Positions 51,633 through 60,233 of a DNA stretch of 64,000 nucleotides are shown piece by piece. This DNA is from [Eubacterium] siraeum (lineage in GTDB: Bacteria > Bacillota > Clostridia > Oscillospirales > Ruminococcaceae): contig CP102281.1 in assembly GCA_025150425.1 (NCBI GenBank), forward strand, positions 2,542,001 through 2,606,000. Reading direction: 5' to 3'. How positions within the stretch are numbered: position 1 is the first letter of the stretch; each line of letters begins with the position of its first letter. Below the pieces are notes generated by a model. That model was not told the origin of the DNA and made no database searches. It saw only the letters and a program-made list of their open reading frames with translations. The position numbers and the translations under genes are program-made.

Positions 51633-52373
51633 TTGCAGAGAGCATTTTACAATCTGACGCAATCCATGCTTAACCACCAGAGGTCGCTTGACGCTATCTC
51701 AAACAATCTTACGAATATCAACACGGCGGGCTACAAGAAGGACGAGATAAGAATGAACACCTTTCAGGAGGAGCTTATACTTGTCAGCAACCGCAGAAAG
51801 ACAAGCGGCAAATTCGTGCAGACGTATGTTGATACAAGCAAGAGCAACCTTGAGCAGAGCAGTTTTGAGTTTACCGAAAGCCCGTTTGATATAGGTATTC
51901 AGGGAAACGTGTATTTCAATATACAGGGTACTAACGGAAATGTATATCAGACAAGGTGCGGTCAGTTTGAGCTTGACGGAGAAGGCTATTTATGCCTTAA
52001 CGACAGCGGACGTGTACTCGGTCAGAACGGCGAGATATATATCGGAAACGATGATTTCATTGTTGACAACGAGGGTAATATCCTGAACGAAAACGGCGAG
52101 GTAATAGAAAGGCTGAGGCTCAGCTACATACCCGAAAACGCAGACGTTACAAAGGTAGGAAACAACCTGTTTTCTTATGACGGGAATATGACGATACCCG
52201 AAGGCGAGAAGTATGATATTATCCAGGGCTGTTTTGAAAAGTCAAACGTTGACGCAAACAAGGAGATTACTTCTCTTATGGAAACGCAGAGATTATTTGA
52301 AGCAAGCAGTGCTGTGCTGAAGTATATGGATACTATCAACGGCAGAGCGGCAAGCGAGATAATCAAGCTGTAA
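51633..52373 (+). CDS. Flagellar rod/hook-basal body protein, FlgF/FlgG type (first)
   Basis: A 246-residue protein. The N-terminus MLNHQRSLDAISNNLTNINTAGYKKDEI and the C-terminal KSNVDANKEITSLMETQRLFEASSAVLKYMDTI are the paired D0 helices of distal rod proteins. The start is TTG 51633 behind an ideal AAAGGAGGTG. Which of FlgF and FlgG it is cannot be told safely. It pairs with the following paralogue. Confidence 0.88.
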   Translation: MQRAFYNLTQSMLNHQRSLDAISNNLTNINTAGYKKDEIRMNTFQEELILVSNRRKTSGKFVQTYVDTSKSNLEQSSFEFTESPFDIGIQGNVYFNIQGTNGNVYQTRCGQFELDGEGYLCLNDSGRVLGQNGEIYIGNDDFIVDNEGNILNENGEVIERLRLSYIPENADVTKVGNNLFSYDGNMTIPEGEKYDIIQGCFEKSNVDANKEITSLMETQRLFEASSAVLKYMDTINGRAASEIIKL

Positions 52374-52397
52374 AATGACCGGATGTGAGGATATGTC

Positions 52398-53126
52398 ATG
52401 AACATTGCATTCTACACGGGTAAGACGGGTCTTATTGCACAGCAGGAAGGACTTAACGTTTACTCAAACAACATTGCAAACGTGAATACGGTGGGCTTCA
52501 AGGCTTCCCGTCCGAGCTTTGCGGACTGTATCTACACGGTACAGAGAAATACGGAGCCTGACTGGCAGACGGGTCACGGCGAATATGTGCACAGCACTCA
52601 GCTAATGTACAGCGAGGGTGTATTTACATATACCGATAACGACCTTGACTTTGCCATACCGACAGAAGAAGGCTTCTTTGCGGTAATGGATAAGTACGGC
52701 GATGTAAACTACACAAGAGCGGGCGATTTCCAGATGTCGCAGATAGGCGACCACTGGGAGCTTGTAAGCGCAAACGGAGAATTTGTGCTTGACTATGAGG
52801 GAAACCACATTACAGTTCCCTTTATAGAAGGTACGAGCAAGCCGGACTATGAGGCGCTTACGAAAATGATAGGTGTGTACACATTCGACAACAACTTTGG
52901 ACTCGAACTTCTCGGCAGTAACAAGATGACTGCTACAGAGAGGTCGGGAGAGGCGGTTGCCGACAGGAGTATCGACAAGATAAGAATGGCACTCGAACGC
53001 AGCAATACGGATATTGCTGGCGATATGGTACGCATTATCGAAACACAGCGTTCATACCAGATGAGCGCAAGGGTCGTACAGACAGCCGATGAACTGGAGC
53101 GTATAACCAATAACTTAAGGGGATAA
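52398..53126 (+). CDS. Flagellar rod/hook-basal body protein, FlgF/FlgG type (second)
   Basis: A 242-residue paralogue of the preceding gene. It opens GLIAQQEGLNVYSNNIANVNTVGFKASRPSF and ends SNTDIAGDMVRIIETQRSYQMSARVVQTADELERITNNLRG, which is nearer to FlgG-type ends. The genes are 24 bp apart. Together they would form the distal rod between FlgB/FlgC and the hook FlgE. Confidence 0.88.
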   Translation: MNIAFYTGKTGLIAQQEGLNVYSNNIANVNTVGFKASRPSFADCIYTVQRNTEPDWQTGHGEYVHSTQLMYSEGVFTYTDNDLDFAIPTEEGFFAVMDKYGDVNYTRAGDFQMSQIGDHWELVSANGEFVLDYEGNHITVPFIEGTSKPDYEALTKMIGVYTFDNNFGLELLGSNKMTATERSGEAVADRSIDKIRMALERSNTDIAGDMVRIIETQRSYQMSARVVQTADELERITNNLRG

Positions 53127-53151
53127 AGCACGATGCTTCGTTCCTGAATTT

Positions 53152-53196
53152 TAACCGTGGGTCTGCTGGTAGATATACCGGCAGGCTGTGCGGTTA
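53152..53196 (+). other. Long hairpin before cheC
   Basis: TAACCG pairs with CGGTTA, and inside it CTGCTGGTA pairs with TACCGGCAG around GATA. No T run follows, so it may be a leader structure or mRNA processing site rather than a terminator. Confidence 0.45.
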
Positions 53197-53233
53197 TATA
53201 CAGCTATAAGATTAATAATTTCAGAGGTCTATT

Positions 53234-53857
53234 ATGATAAACAGTTACGATGATTTAAGCCCGGTACAGCTTGATGTGCTTAAGGAAATAGGGAATATCG
53301 GCTCGGGTAATGCCGCAACAGCACTGTCACAGCTTCTTGGCAGGAGCATAGATATGCAGGTGCCGCAGGTAAGGCTTATGGACGTAGCTGACGCAATAGA
53401 GTCGCTCGGCTCTCCCGACAAGCTGGTGGTAGGAATACTGATACGGCTTAAAGGGGACGCAGACGGAATGATAATGTTCCTGCTTGAAGAAGCGTTTGCG
53501 AAAACTATCGTAACGGGTCTTACGGGCGAACGCTCGTTTTCGCTGTATGAACTTAACGCCGATGATATATCGGTACTGAGCGAAATAGGAAATATAATGG
53601 GTGGAAGTTATGTCAATGCTATCGCAAATCTCAGCGGTATGACCATTGATATGTCGGTACCTGCACTTACAACGGATATGCTCGGAGCTATAATGACGGT
53701 TCCTGCAACGGAGCTTTCCGAGGCGTATGAAAGGGTACTCATGATAAGCGAACAATTTCTGATTGATTCAGTTGAGATACAATCCGATATGCTTCTTATA
53801 CCTACGGTAGAGTCGCTGAGAACTCTGCTTGGGAAACTGGGGGTTGAAGACCAGTGA
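53234..53857 (+). CDS. cheC: CheY-P phosphatase CheC
   Basis: A 207-residue CheC with both active-site helices: LKEIGNIGSGNAATALSQLLGRSIDMQVP and LSEIGNIMGGSYVNAIANLSGMTIDMSVP. The second helix has Ser at the place where Asn precedes Ala in the first, close to the ExxN pattern. CheC removes phosphate from CheY-P and is stimulated by CheD, encoded next with an overlap. No FliN domain is present. Confidence 0.92.
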   Translation: MINSYDDLSPVQLDVLKEIGNIGSGNAATALSQLLGRSIDMQVPQVRLMDVADAIESLGSPDKLVVGILIRLKGDADGMIMFLLEEAFAKTIVTGLTGERSFSLYELNADDISVLSEIGNIMGGSYVNAIANLSGMTIDMSVPALTTDMLGAIMTVPATELSEAYERVLMISEQFLIDSVEIQSDMLLIPTVESLRTLLGKLGVEDQ

Positions 53858-54330
53858 ACAAGATAATCGTGGGGATCTCCGACCAGAAGCTGTGCAAGTC
53901 GCCGGATGTACTGGTGACTTATGCTCTTGGCAGCTGTGTCGGGATATGTATGATAGACAAAGTACTCGGCATAGCGGGACTGGCGCATATAATGCTGCCT
54001 GACAGCAGCGCTATACCGAATGACAAGAACAAATTCAAGTTTGCCGATACGGGCATACAGCTTCTATATGAGAGCATGATAAAAAACGGTGCGGCGGCAT
54101 CGAGAATAACCGCAAAAATAGCAGGCGGAGCGAATATGTTTGCTACCACAACACCTGCTATGTCTATAGGCGACCGTAACGTTGAGGCCACCAAAAAAAC
54201 GCTGGCAAAGCTCGGAGTGCCGATAATCGCATCCGACACGGGACTTAACTACGGCAGAACGGTATCGTTCAATGCGTCAGACGGCTCGCTTGAGATAATG
54301 TCAAGTCTTAAGGGAAACAAGACTATATGA
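53854..54330 (+). CDS. cheD: Chemoreceptor glutamine deamidase CheD
   Basis: A 158-residue protein. The catalytic Cys is in YALGSCVGICMIDK (about residue 29), with the His in GLAHIMLPDS (about 47) and AKIAGGANMF further on. It starts at GTG 53854, overlapping the cheC stop. CheD deamidates chemoreceptors and partners CheC. Since cheA, cheB and cheW are not nearby, the receptor system must be encoded elsewhere. Confidence 0.93.
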   Translation: MNKIIVGISDQKLCKSPDVLVTYALGSCVGICMIDKVLGIAGLAHIMLPDSSAIPNDKNKFKFADTGIQLLYESMIKNGAAASRITAKIAGGANMFATTTPAMSIGDRNVEATKKTLAKLGVPIIASDTGLNYGRTVSFNASDGSLEIMSSLKGNKTI

Positions 54331-54379
54331 CACGACAGACACGATTGATACGATAGATTTACGGCAGGGAGGCACACCG

Positions 54380-55891
54380 ATGGAAAAGACGGAAAGACAA
54401 AAAATGGCGGATATATCCATGTCGGAGCTTATAGAACTTGAAAAAGAAGCTACTGCGTCACTTGACGGCATCGAGCTTAACAATAAGACTATGCAACGCC
54501 CGCAGGGAAACAATCCTATGCTGAATGTTGACGCATCGGCAAAGGTTGTTGTAACCGACAACAAGCTGGAAGCAAATATGTGCGTATTTTCACCGCAGTT
54601 TTCCGGCAAGGATATAACAGTGGAAGCTATGCGGCAGGCACTCAAGGACGCACACGTTGTATACGGAATAGACGAGGAACTTCTTGAGGAAATAGCGGCA
54701 AATAAGTTATACGACAAGATTTTCACGGTAGCGAGCGGATATGCGGCGGTTGACGGCGAAAACGGCAGGGTAAACAATCTTTTTGATACAGACAAGAAGC
54801 TGGTGCCGAGAAAGCTGGAGGACGGCAGTGTTGACTATCGTGACCTCGGGCTTATAGTAAACGTAAGAGTAAATGACCTTATATGCGAAATAGTACCCGA
54901 AACGCAGGGCGAGGAGGGTATGAACGTATACGGTCAGGTGATTGCTCCACGTCCGGGCAGGCCTCCGCTTGTACCGCAGGGTTCGAACACGGTGCTTTCG
55001 GCAGACGGCACCAAGCTGTTCGCCGCAGACAGCGGAAACCTTGTATATAAGGGCGGAAGGTTCAATGTTGAAACCACGTTCCAGATTTCATCCGACATAG
55101 ATGTAAAGACGGGCAATATAAACTTCCTGGGCGATGTTCTCATCAAGGGCAGTGTGCAGGAGGGATTTTCGGTAACGGCAGGAAAAAACATAACCGTATT
55201 GGGAATGGTGACCGGTGCTACACTTACCGCACAGGGCGATATAACCGTCAAGAACGGAGTTTTTGCAAGCACCATACAGTCGCAGTACGGCAATATCAAT
55301 ATTGCTTTCGGAGAAAACGATACCATAACCACAAGAGGAAACCTTACCAGCACGTCGCTTGTCGGCTGTCGGATAAAGATAGAGGGCGACCTTGACTGCA
55401 CCAAGAACCCCGGTGCGCTTGTGGGCGGAGATTGCAGTGTAATGGGAAGATTTGCGGTGGCACAGCTCGGTAACAAGAGCTATACGCCTACTATAATATC
55501 GGTAGGAAGCACCACAAACCTCCTGCTTGAGATGGATTCGCTCGAAAAGCAGTGTACGGCAATTGATGAGTACATAGAAAAAATAAACACGTCTATCGAA
55601 TTCCTGCAGGAAAAGAAGAGAAACGGCGAACATCTTGACGCAGATAAGGAAGCGTATATTTCATCTGCGATAAGGCTCAAAGTGCAAAAGGGAATGGATA
55701 AGAAGCCTCTGAGAACGAGGATAGACGAAATACAGAAAATAATCAATGCCAAGGAAACGCTGTCGGTAAAGGTGACAAAGTGCGTTTATCCTAACGTAAG
55801 GATAAATCTCAACAGCTTTACCACCACAACATCGACGGAGTACGGCAAATGCAACATAGTCTGCGGTCCGAATGACATCGAATTCAGATAA
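54380..55891 (+). CDS. FapA-family (DUF342) protein
   Basis: A 503-residue protein. The N-terminal domain has DLGLIVNVRVNDLICEIVPETQGEEGMNVYGQVIAPRPGRPP, the DUF342 hallmark. A right-handed beta-helix follows (about 220-370; NINFLGDVLIKGSV, TLTAQGDITVKNGV), then a coiled coil (about 385-460). FapA-type proteins often sit in flagellar/chemotaxis operons of Gram-positive bacteria; their exact role is open. It lies 50 bp behind cheD. Confidence 0.87.
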   Translation: MEKTERQKMADISMSELIELEKEATASLDGIELNNKTMQRPQGNNPMLNVDASAKVVVTDNKLEANMCVFSPQFSGKDITVEAMRQALKDAHVVYGIDEELLEEIAANKLYDKIFTVASGYAAVDGENGRVNNLFDTDKKLVPRKLEDGSVDYRDLGLIVNVRVNDLICEIVPETQGEEGMNVYGQVIAPRPGRPPLVPQGSNTVLSADGTKLFAADSGNLVYKGGRFNVETTFQISSDIDVKTGNINFLGDVLIKGSVQEGFSVTAGKNITVLGMVTGATLTAQGDITVKNGVFASTIQSQYGNINIAFGENDTITTRGNLTSTSLVGCRIKIEGDLDCTKNPGALVGGDCSVMGRFAVAQLGNKSYTPTIISVGSTTNLLLEMDSLEKQCTAIDEYIEKINTSIEFLQEKKRNGEHLDADKEAYISSAIRLKVQKGMDKKPLRTRIDEIQKIINAKETLSVKVTKCVYPNVRINLNSFTTTTSTEYGKCNIVCGPNDIEFR

Positions 55892-55915
55892 CAGACACTG
55901 AGAAAGGCAAATATC

Positions 55916-58900
55916 ATGGCGGCAACGGCAAAAAGCAGATATATGACGGCGGTAAAATGGTTTACGGCATTTGTATGCGCTCTGCTTTGTGCGGCTGCCG
56001 TCTGCTGTTTTACGGGAAGCAGTGCAGACGCTGCGGCGGTAACAAACTGCAAGGTTTCGGGGCTGACAACAAAGACCTATACGGGTAAGGCACAGACGCA
56101 GTCGATCACGGTAAAATACGGGAATAAAACGCTGAAAAACGGCAAGGATTACACGGTAAGTTATCAGAATAATATAAACGCAGGAACAGCTTATGTTATT
56201 ATAAAAGGCAAGGGCAGTTACAGCGGAACAGTAAAGCGTTCGTTCAAGATAAACCCTGCGTTGATATACAAGCAGTGTACTTTTTATAAAATCGCCTCGC
56301 AGTATTATACCGGCTCACAGATAAAGCCTGTTCCGAAAATCAAGAACGGAACAACGACACTGAAAAACGGAACGGACTTCACGCTTACATATCAGAATAA
56401 CGTAAACAAGGGTACTGCGAAGGTATATATAAAAGGTAAGGGCAACTACATCGGAAGCTGTTCGCTGACATTCAGCATAACGGCAAGGCCTGTTTCTACG
56501 CTGAAAATCACCGTGCCGTCAGTGACTTATAACGGGAAGGCACAAAAGCCTGCCGTTACGGTAAAGTATAATAACTATACGTTTAAAAACGGTACTGATT
56601 ATACGCTGAGTTATAAAAATAACACGAAAATCGGTACAGCAACCGTTACGGTTAAGGGCAAGGGAAAGCTCAGCGGAACAAGAAGCGTTACATTCAAGAT
56701 AAACGCAAAGCCGATAAAAAACGCAGTTATTACATATAACAACTCGCTCACATACAACGGCTCGGCGCTAAGCCCTGCGGTTACTGTAAAATACGGAAAC
56801 GCAACGCTTAAAAAGAATACCGACTATACCGTCGCCTACTCGAATAACGTAAATGCCGGCACGGGAACAATCACGATAACAGGAAAAGGCATATACGGCG
56901 GAAGTGTAAAAAAGACCTTTACAATAAAGAAGCTCGGAATATCGGCCACAGCCGTATCGGGAACAGGAAACAAGGTCTATACGGGAAGTGCGATAAAGCC
57001 TGTACCTGCGGTTAAAGTCGGCGGCAGGATGCTGAAAAACGGAACGGACTTTACCGTAAGCTATAAAAACAACACCGAGCCGGGAACGGCAACTCTCAAA
57101 GTGACAGGCAAGGGAAACTATTCGGGCAGTGTATCAAAGACCTTCAAAATCACCGCAAGAGCGATAAACGATGTTGAGGTAACCGTACCCGATACGGTAT
57201 TTACCGGTGAACAGGTAAGACCCGATGTTGTTGTAAGCTACGGCAACTATCAATTTATAAATAACAGCGACTATACCCTGTCATTCAAGGACAACGTCAA
57301 TATCGGTACGGCAAGCGTGGTGGTCACAGGCAAAAAACATCTCAGCGGAAGCAGGACGGTAACATTCCCTATAGAAAAGGCGGATATTTCAAGTGCGGAG
57401 ATAGCCGTGAAGAACGCAACATTTACGGGAAGTGCGGTAAAATCCGACGTTGATGTAAGGCTCGGTAATGTGACGCTTAAGGAAGGCACTCACTACACGC
57501 TTTCCTATAAAAACAACGTCAATGCAGGTACGGCTCAGGTGACAGTCAGCGGCAAGGGAAGCCTTGAGGGCGCTGTAACAAAGGATTTCACTATTGCAAA
57601 GGCGGATATTTCGAAAGCCTCGATTTCTGCAAGCGGAACGTATGCTCCGGACGGTGTAAAGATCGGCATAAACGCTAAACTCGGCAATTACACGCTTAAA
57701 AGCAGTGACTACAGTTTTACCGCTCCGACCGCTGCGGGAGAGCAGACGCTCACAATAAGCGGAAACGACAACTTCAGCGGCAAGGCCACAGTGAAATGCA
57801 ATGTGGCAAAAGCGGATATAGCAAATGCCAAATCGTCTTTATCGCTGTCAACCGACGGCAAGGGCTATACCGTAACGGTAATTTATGACGGTGTGCTTTT
57901 AACGCAGAACAAAGATTATAAGGTAGCTGTAACAGAATCAGGCACAGGCGTCAGTGCGGTTATTACAGGCATCGGCAATTACGGCGGAACAGCGACTCTC
58001 AGCGGCATAAGCAACGAGCTTGAAGCGTTTGAAAATGCTGTTGTCACAATAGGTAAAGTCACATACAACGGCACGGCACAGCTTCCCTCGGTAACAGTGA
58101 AGATAGGCTCTGTCACGCTGAAAAGCGGAACGGACTATATTCTGAGCGCTTATGATAACACTAATGCAGGAACAGCTACGGCAGTTATCACAGGCAAGGG
58201 AAAATATGCCGGTGCGGAAAAGAAAACGCAGTTCACGATAGCGCCTGCCGCCATATCATCTGCAAGCATAAGCTGTGAGGATCAGATATATACGGGACAT
58301 GGCGTCACCGCACAGCCCATTGTTACATTCAACGGCAAAACGCTTGCTCTCGGTATTGACTACTATATATCGGGATATTCAAACATAGTGAATGTCGGAA
58401 CAGCTACCGTTACTGTAAAGGGCAAAGGCAATTTCACAGGCACTGCAAAAGGCACTTTCAGAATCGTCAAGCAGGACAATATGGAAGCGCTTGTCAAGAA
58501 GCGCCTTGATGAGATGATGGAAGGCAAGTGGGACAGGAAGATATATGACTACTGGCACAGCTATCAGATTGGCAAGTATTACAACACGCTCCTTACCTCT
58601 CCTTGTACCTGCCACTCCTACTGTGAAACGGGCAACGAGGCAGGCTGTACCTGTCTTATAGGAAGAAGTCACGTTCTGAATAATTCCGGCATACAGTGTG
58701 CGGGATTTACCATCGAGGTGTTCGAGTATCTTTTCGGCAAAACAAACGGAACGGGCGAAAATACCCTCACGATAAGGAATCGTTCCGACGGAAACTGGAC
58801 AGAGGCGGCACTGAAGAAGTGGATGACCGATACGTTCCGTCCGGGCGACTATCTCGCATATGACAACATAAAGTACGGCTATCCGCACTATGTCACGATA

Positions 58901-59056
58901 TACTCTGTTGATACCGACGGTATATGGGTGTACGAGGCAAATTACGGCGGAAGGTGCAAAATCAATTTCCGTAAGTTTACGTTTAAGGAGATTTACGAAG
59001 AAACGGACGGTTTATGGCACAGGACACCGAACAATTATGAGTTGTCGGAGTATTGA
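55916..59056 (+). CDS. Secreted Ig-like repeat protein with a papain-like C-terminal domain
   Basis: A 1046-residue protein with a signal segment (about residues 10-42). It has 11 repeats of about 75-80 residues with the pattern YTG...VTVKYGN..LKNGTDYTLSYKNN...GTATVTVKGKG.Y.G...FTI, an Ig-like repeat class common in clostridial surface proteins; repeats 8 and 9 are degenerate. The last 190 residues form a different domain: a Cys cluster (CTCHSYCETGNEAGCTC), Cys in SGIQCAGFTIEVFEYLFG, then FRPGDYLAY and a His in YPHYVTIYSV, arranged like CHAP/NlpC amidases. It may cut or bind cell wall. The gene is 25 bp after fapA, so it may share its transcript. Confidence 0.8.
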   Translation: MAATAKSRYMTAVKWFTAFVCALLCAAAVCCFTGSSADAAAVTNCKVSGLTTKTYTGKAQTQSITVKYGNKTLKNGKDYTVSYQNNINAGTAYVIIKGKGSYSGTVKRSFKINPALIYKQCTFYKIASQYYTGSQIKPVPKIKNGTTTLKNGTDFTLTYQNNVNKGTAKVYIKGKGNYIGSCSLTFSITARPVSTLKITVPSVTYNGKAQKPAVTVKYNNYTFKNGTDYTLSYKNNTKIGTATVTVKGKGKLSGTRSVTFKINAKPIKNAVITYNNSLTYNGSALSPAVTVKYGNATLKKNTDYTVAYSNNVNAGTGTITITGKGIYGGSVKKTFTIKKLGISATAVSGTGNKVYTGSAIKPVPAVKVGGRMLKNGTDFTVSYKNNTEPGTATLKVTGKGNYSGSVSKTFKITARAINDVEVTVPDTVFTGEQVRPDVVVSYGNYQFINNSDYTLSFKDNVNIGTASVVVTGKKHLSGSRTVTFPIEKADISSAEIAVKNATFTGSAVKSDVDVRLGNVTLKEGTHYTLSYKNNVNAGTAQVTVSGKGSLEGAVTKDFTIAKADISKASISASGTYAPDGVKIGINAKLGNYTLKSSDYSFTAPTAAGEQTLTISGNDNFSGKATVKCNVAKADIANAKSSLSLSTDGKGYTVTVIYDGVLLTQNKDYKVAVTESGTGVSAVITGIGNYGGTATLSGISNELEAFENAVVTIGKVTYNGTAQLPSVTVKIGSVTLKSGTDYILSAYDNTNAGTATAVITGKGKYAGAEKKTQFTIAPAAISSASISCEDQIYTGHGVTAQPIVTFNGKTLALGIDYYISGYSNIVNVGTATVTVKGKGNFTGTAKGTFRIVKQDNMEALVKKRLDEMMEGKWDRKIYDYWHSYQIGKYYNTLLTSPCTCHSYCETGNEAGCTCLIGRSHVLNNSGIQCAGFTIEVFEYLFGKTNGTGENTLTIRNRSDGNWTEAALKKWMTDTFRPGDYLAYDNIKYGYPHYVTIYSVDTDGIWVYEANYGGRCKINFRKFTFKEIYEETDGLWHRTPNNYELSEY

Positions 59057-59066
59057 TCTGGATTTA

Positions 59067-59098
59067 AAGCGGCATGGCGAAGGCTGTGCCGCTTTTTG
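59067..59098 (+). terminator. Terminator after the Ig-repeat protein
   Basis: AAGCGGCA (59067-59074) pairs with TGCCGCTT (59087-59094), then TTT. It closes the long plus-strand flagellar/surface run. Confidence 0.8.
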
Positions 59099-59168
59099 CT
59101 GTGATTGCTTATTTCGACAAGCCGTAAGTGTGTAACACCTGCTTTTACCGTAACAGCCTGTCCGATGC

Positions 59169-59197
59169 TTGACTTTTGATATGCAATATGATATTAT
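59169..59197 (+). promoter_or_regulatory. Promoter of the 59258 gene
   Basis: TTGACT (59169-59174), a 17-bp spacer and TATTAT (59192-59197). Confidence 0.7.
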
Positions 59198-59257
59198 GAT
59201 AATAAACAAGCAAGCAACTCATATTAAAAATAATTTTAAAAAATCGGAGATAATTTT

Positions 59258-60163
59258 ATGTCAAAGTTTCAAAAAATCATCATAGCACTATGCGTTATAA
59301 TCATTGTTATTCTGGGGGCGGCAACGGTAGTTCTGTTTACCGGCACATCGGAAGCTATCAAAATAAACGGTACATTTGCCGATATAAGTCTGTTAAACAG
59401 CGACAATCCGGATTTTGACAAGCTGCCGCACAAAGAAATCAGCATAGACGCAACTTTAACCGGAAACATTTTTGGTGTGACAGGCGCAAGCGGAAAAATT
59501 GCAGTAGGCGATATGGAGTATGCTCTTGATTCCGCAAGCTCACGAGGCTCTGTGATAAATATCCATTCGCTTAACAACGAAGGCTCATTTGATGTAAATG
59601 TTAAGCTGGAAAAGGGAACAGGCAGTGCGATCATTACCGTATTGCAGTCGCAAAACTCCTCTGACAGCTCAATGTGGGCAGGACCTGCAACCGACAGCGA
59701 GAGTCTGAAAAATGTTCTTGAAGAACAGAATATCATCAACTACAGTAACACGGAAACAGTAAAAGAAATAAGCTGTACGGGAGATTTTGTTGATATTAAC
59801 AATGACTACAGCGTTGATATGTACGAACAATTACCGCACAAGACCGTAAGCGTAAATGCAAAAATCCTACGCAACATATACGGCAGGGAATATGCGGACG
59901 GAACCTTGACGCTTGACGGCAAGGAATACAGGATTCAAGGCTTCAACCGTGATAACAGCTTCGGGAAAAACAGGATTTTTATATCCGTAATAACAAGCGA
60001 CGGAAAAAATGCCGCACCGGGCATTACTATATGCTATACGGAAGGCTTGGATTACATTACCGTCAATTCAAGACTTCAGAACAACACCTGTTATCTGATA
60101 GGAGCTGTAAAGGATAAGAATGAATTTGAAACAGCTTTAAGGGAACTCGGATATATAGAATAA
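59258..60163 (+). CDS. Membrane-anchored protein with an internal duplication
   Basis: A 301-residue protein. One N-terminal membrane helix (about 6-28) is followed by two similar domains (about 32-160 and 165-300). Both halves share G.F.DI, LPHK.(I/V)S(I/V)(D/N)A.(L/I).NI(F/Y)G and a following (L/V)...(Y/K)EY block. No family is recognised and there are no catalytic motifs. AATCGGAG precedes ATG 59258. It has its own promoter and a terminator shared with gltX, so it is a single-gene unit. Confidence 0.65.
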   Translation: MSKFQKIIIALCVIIIVILGAATVVLFTGTSEAIKINGTFADISLLNSDNPDFDKLPHKEISIDATLTGNIFGVTGASGKIAVGDMEYALDSASSRGSVINIHSLNNEGSFDVNVKLEKGTGSAIITVLQSQNSSDSSMWAGPATDSESLKNVLEEQNIINYSNTETVKEISCTGDFVDINNDYSVDMYEQLPHKTVSVNAKILRNIYGREYADGTLTLDGKEYRIQGFNRDNSFGKNRIFISVITSDGKNAAPGITICYTEGLDYITVNSRLQNNTCYLIGAVKDKNEFETALRELGYIE

Positions 60164-60189
60164 GACGCAATAAAAACAGCGGGAACAGA

Positions 60190-60218
60190 AATACGCACCT
60201 CAAAACGAGGTGCGTATT
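60190..60218. terminator. Bidirectional terminator between the 59258 gene and gltX
   Basis: AATACGCACCTC pairs perfectly with GAGGTGCGTATT around AAAAC, with T-rich ends on both strands. It serves the convergent genes. Confidence 0.9.
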
Positions 60219-60233
60219 GTTTTATATTCACTT

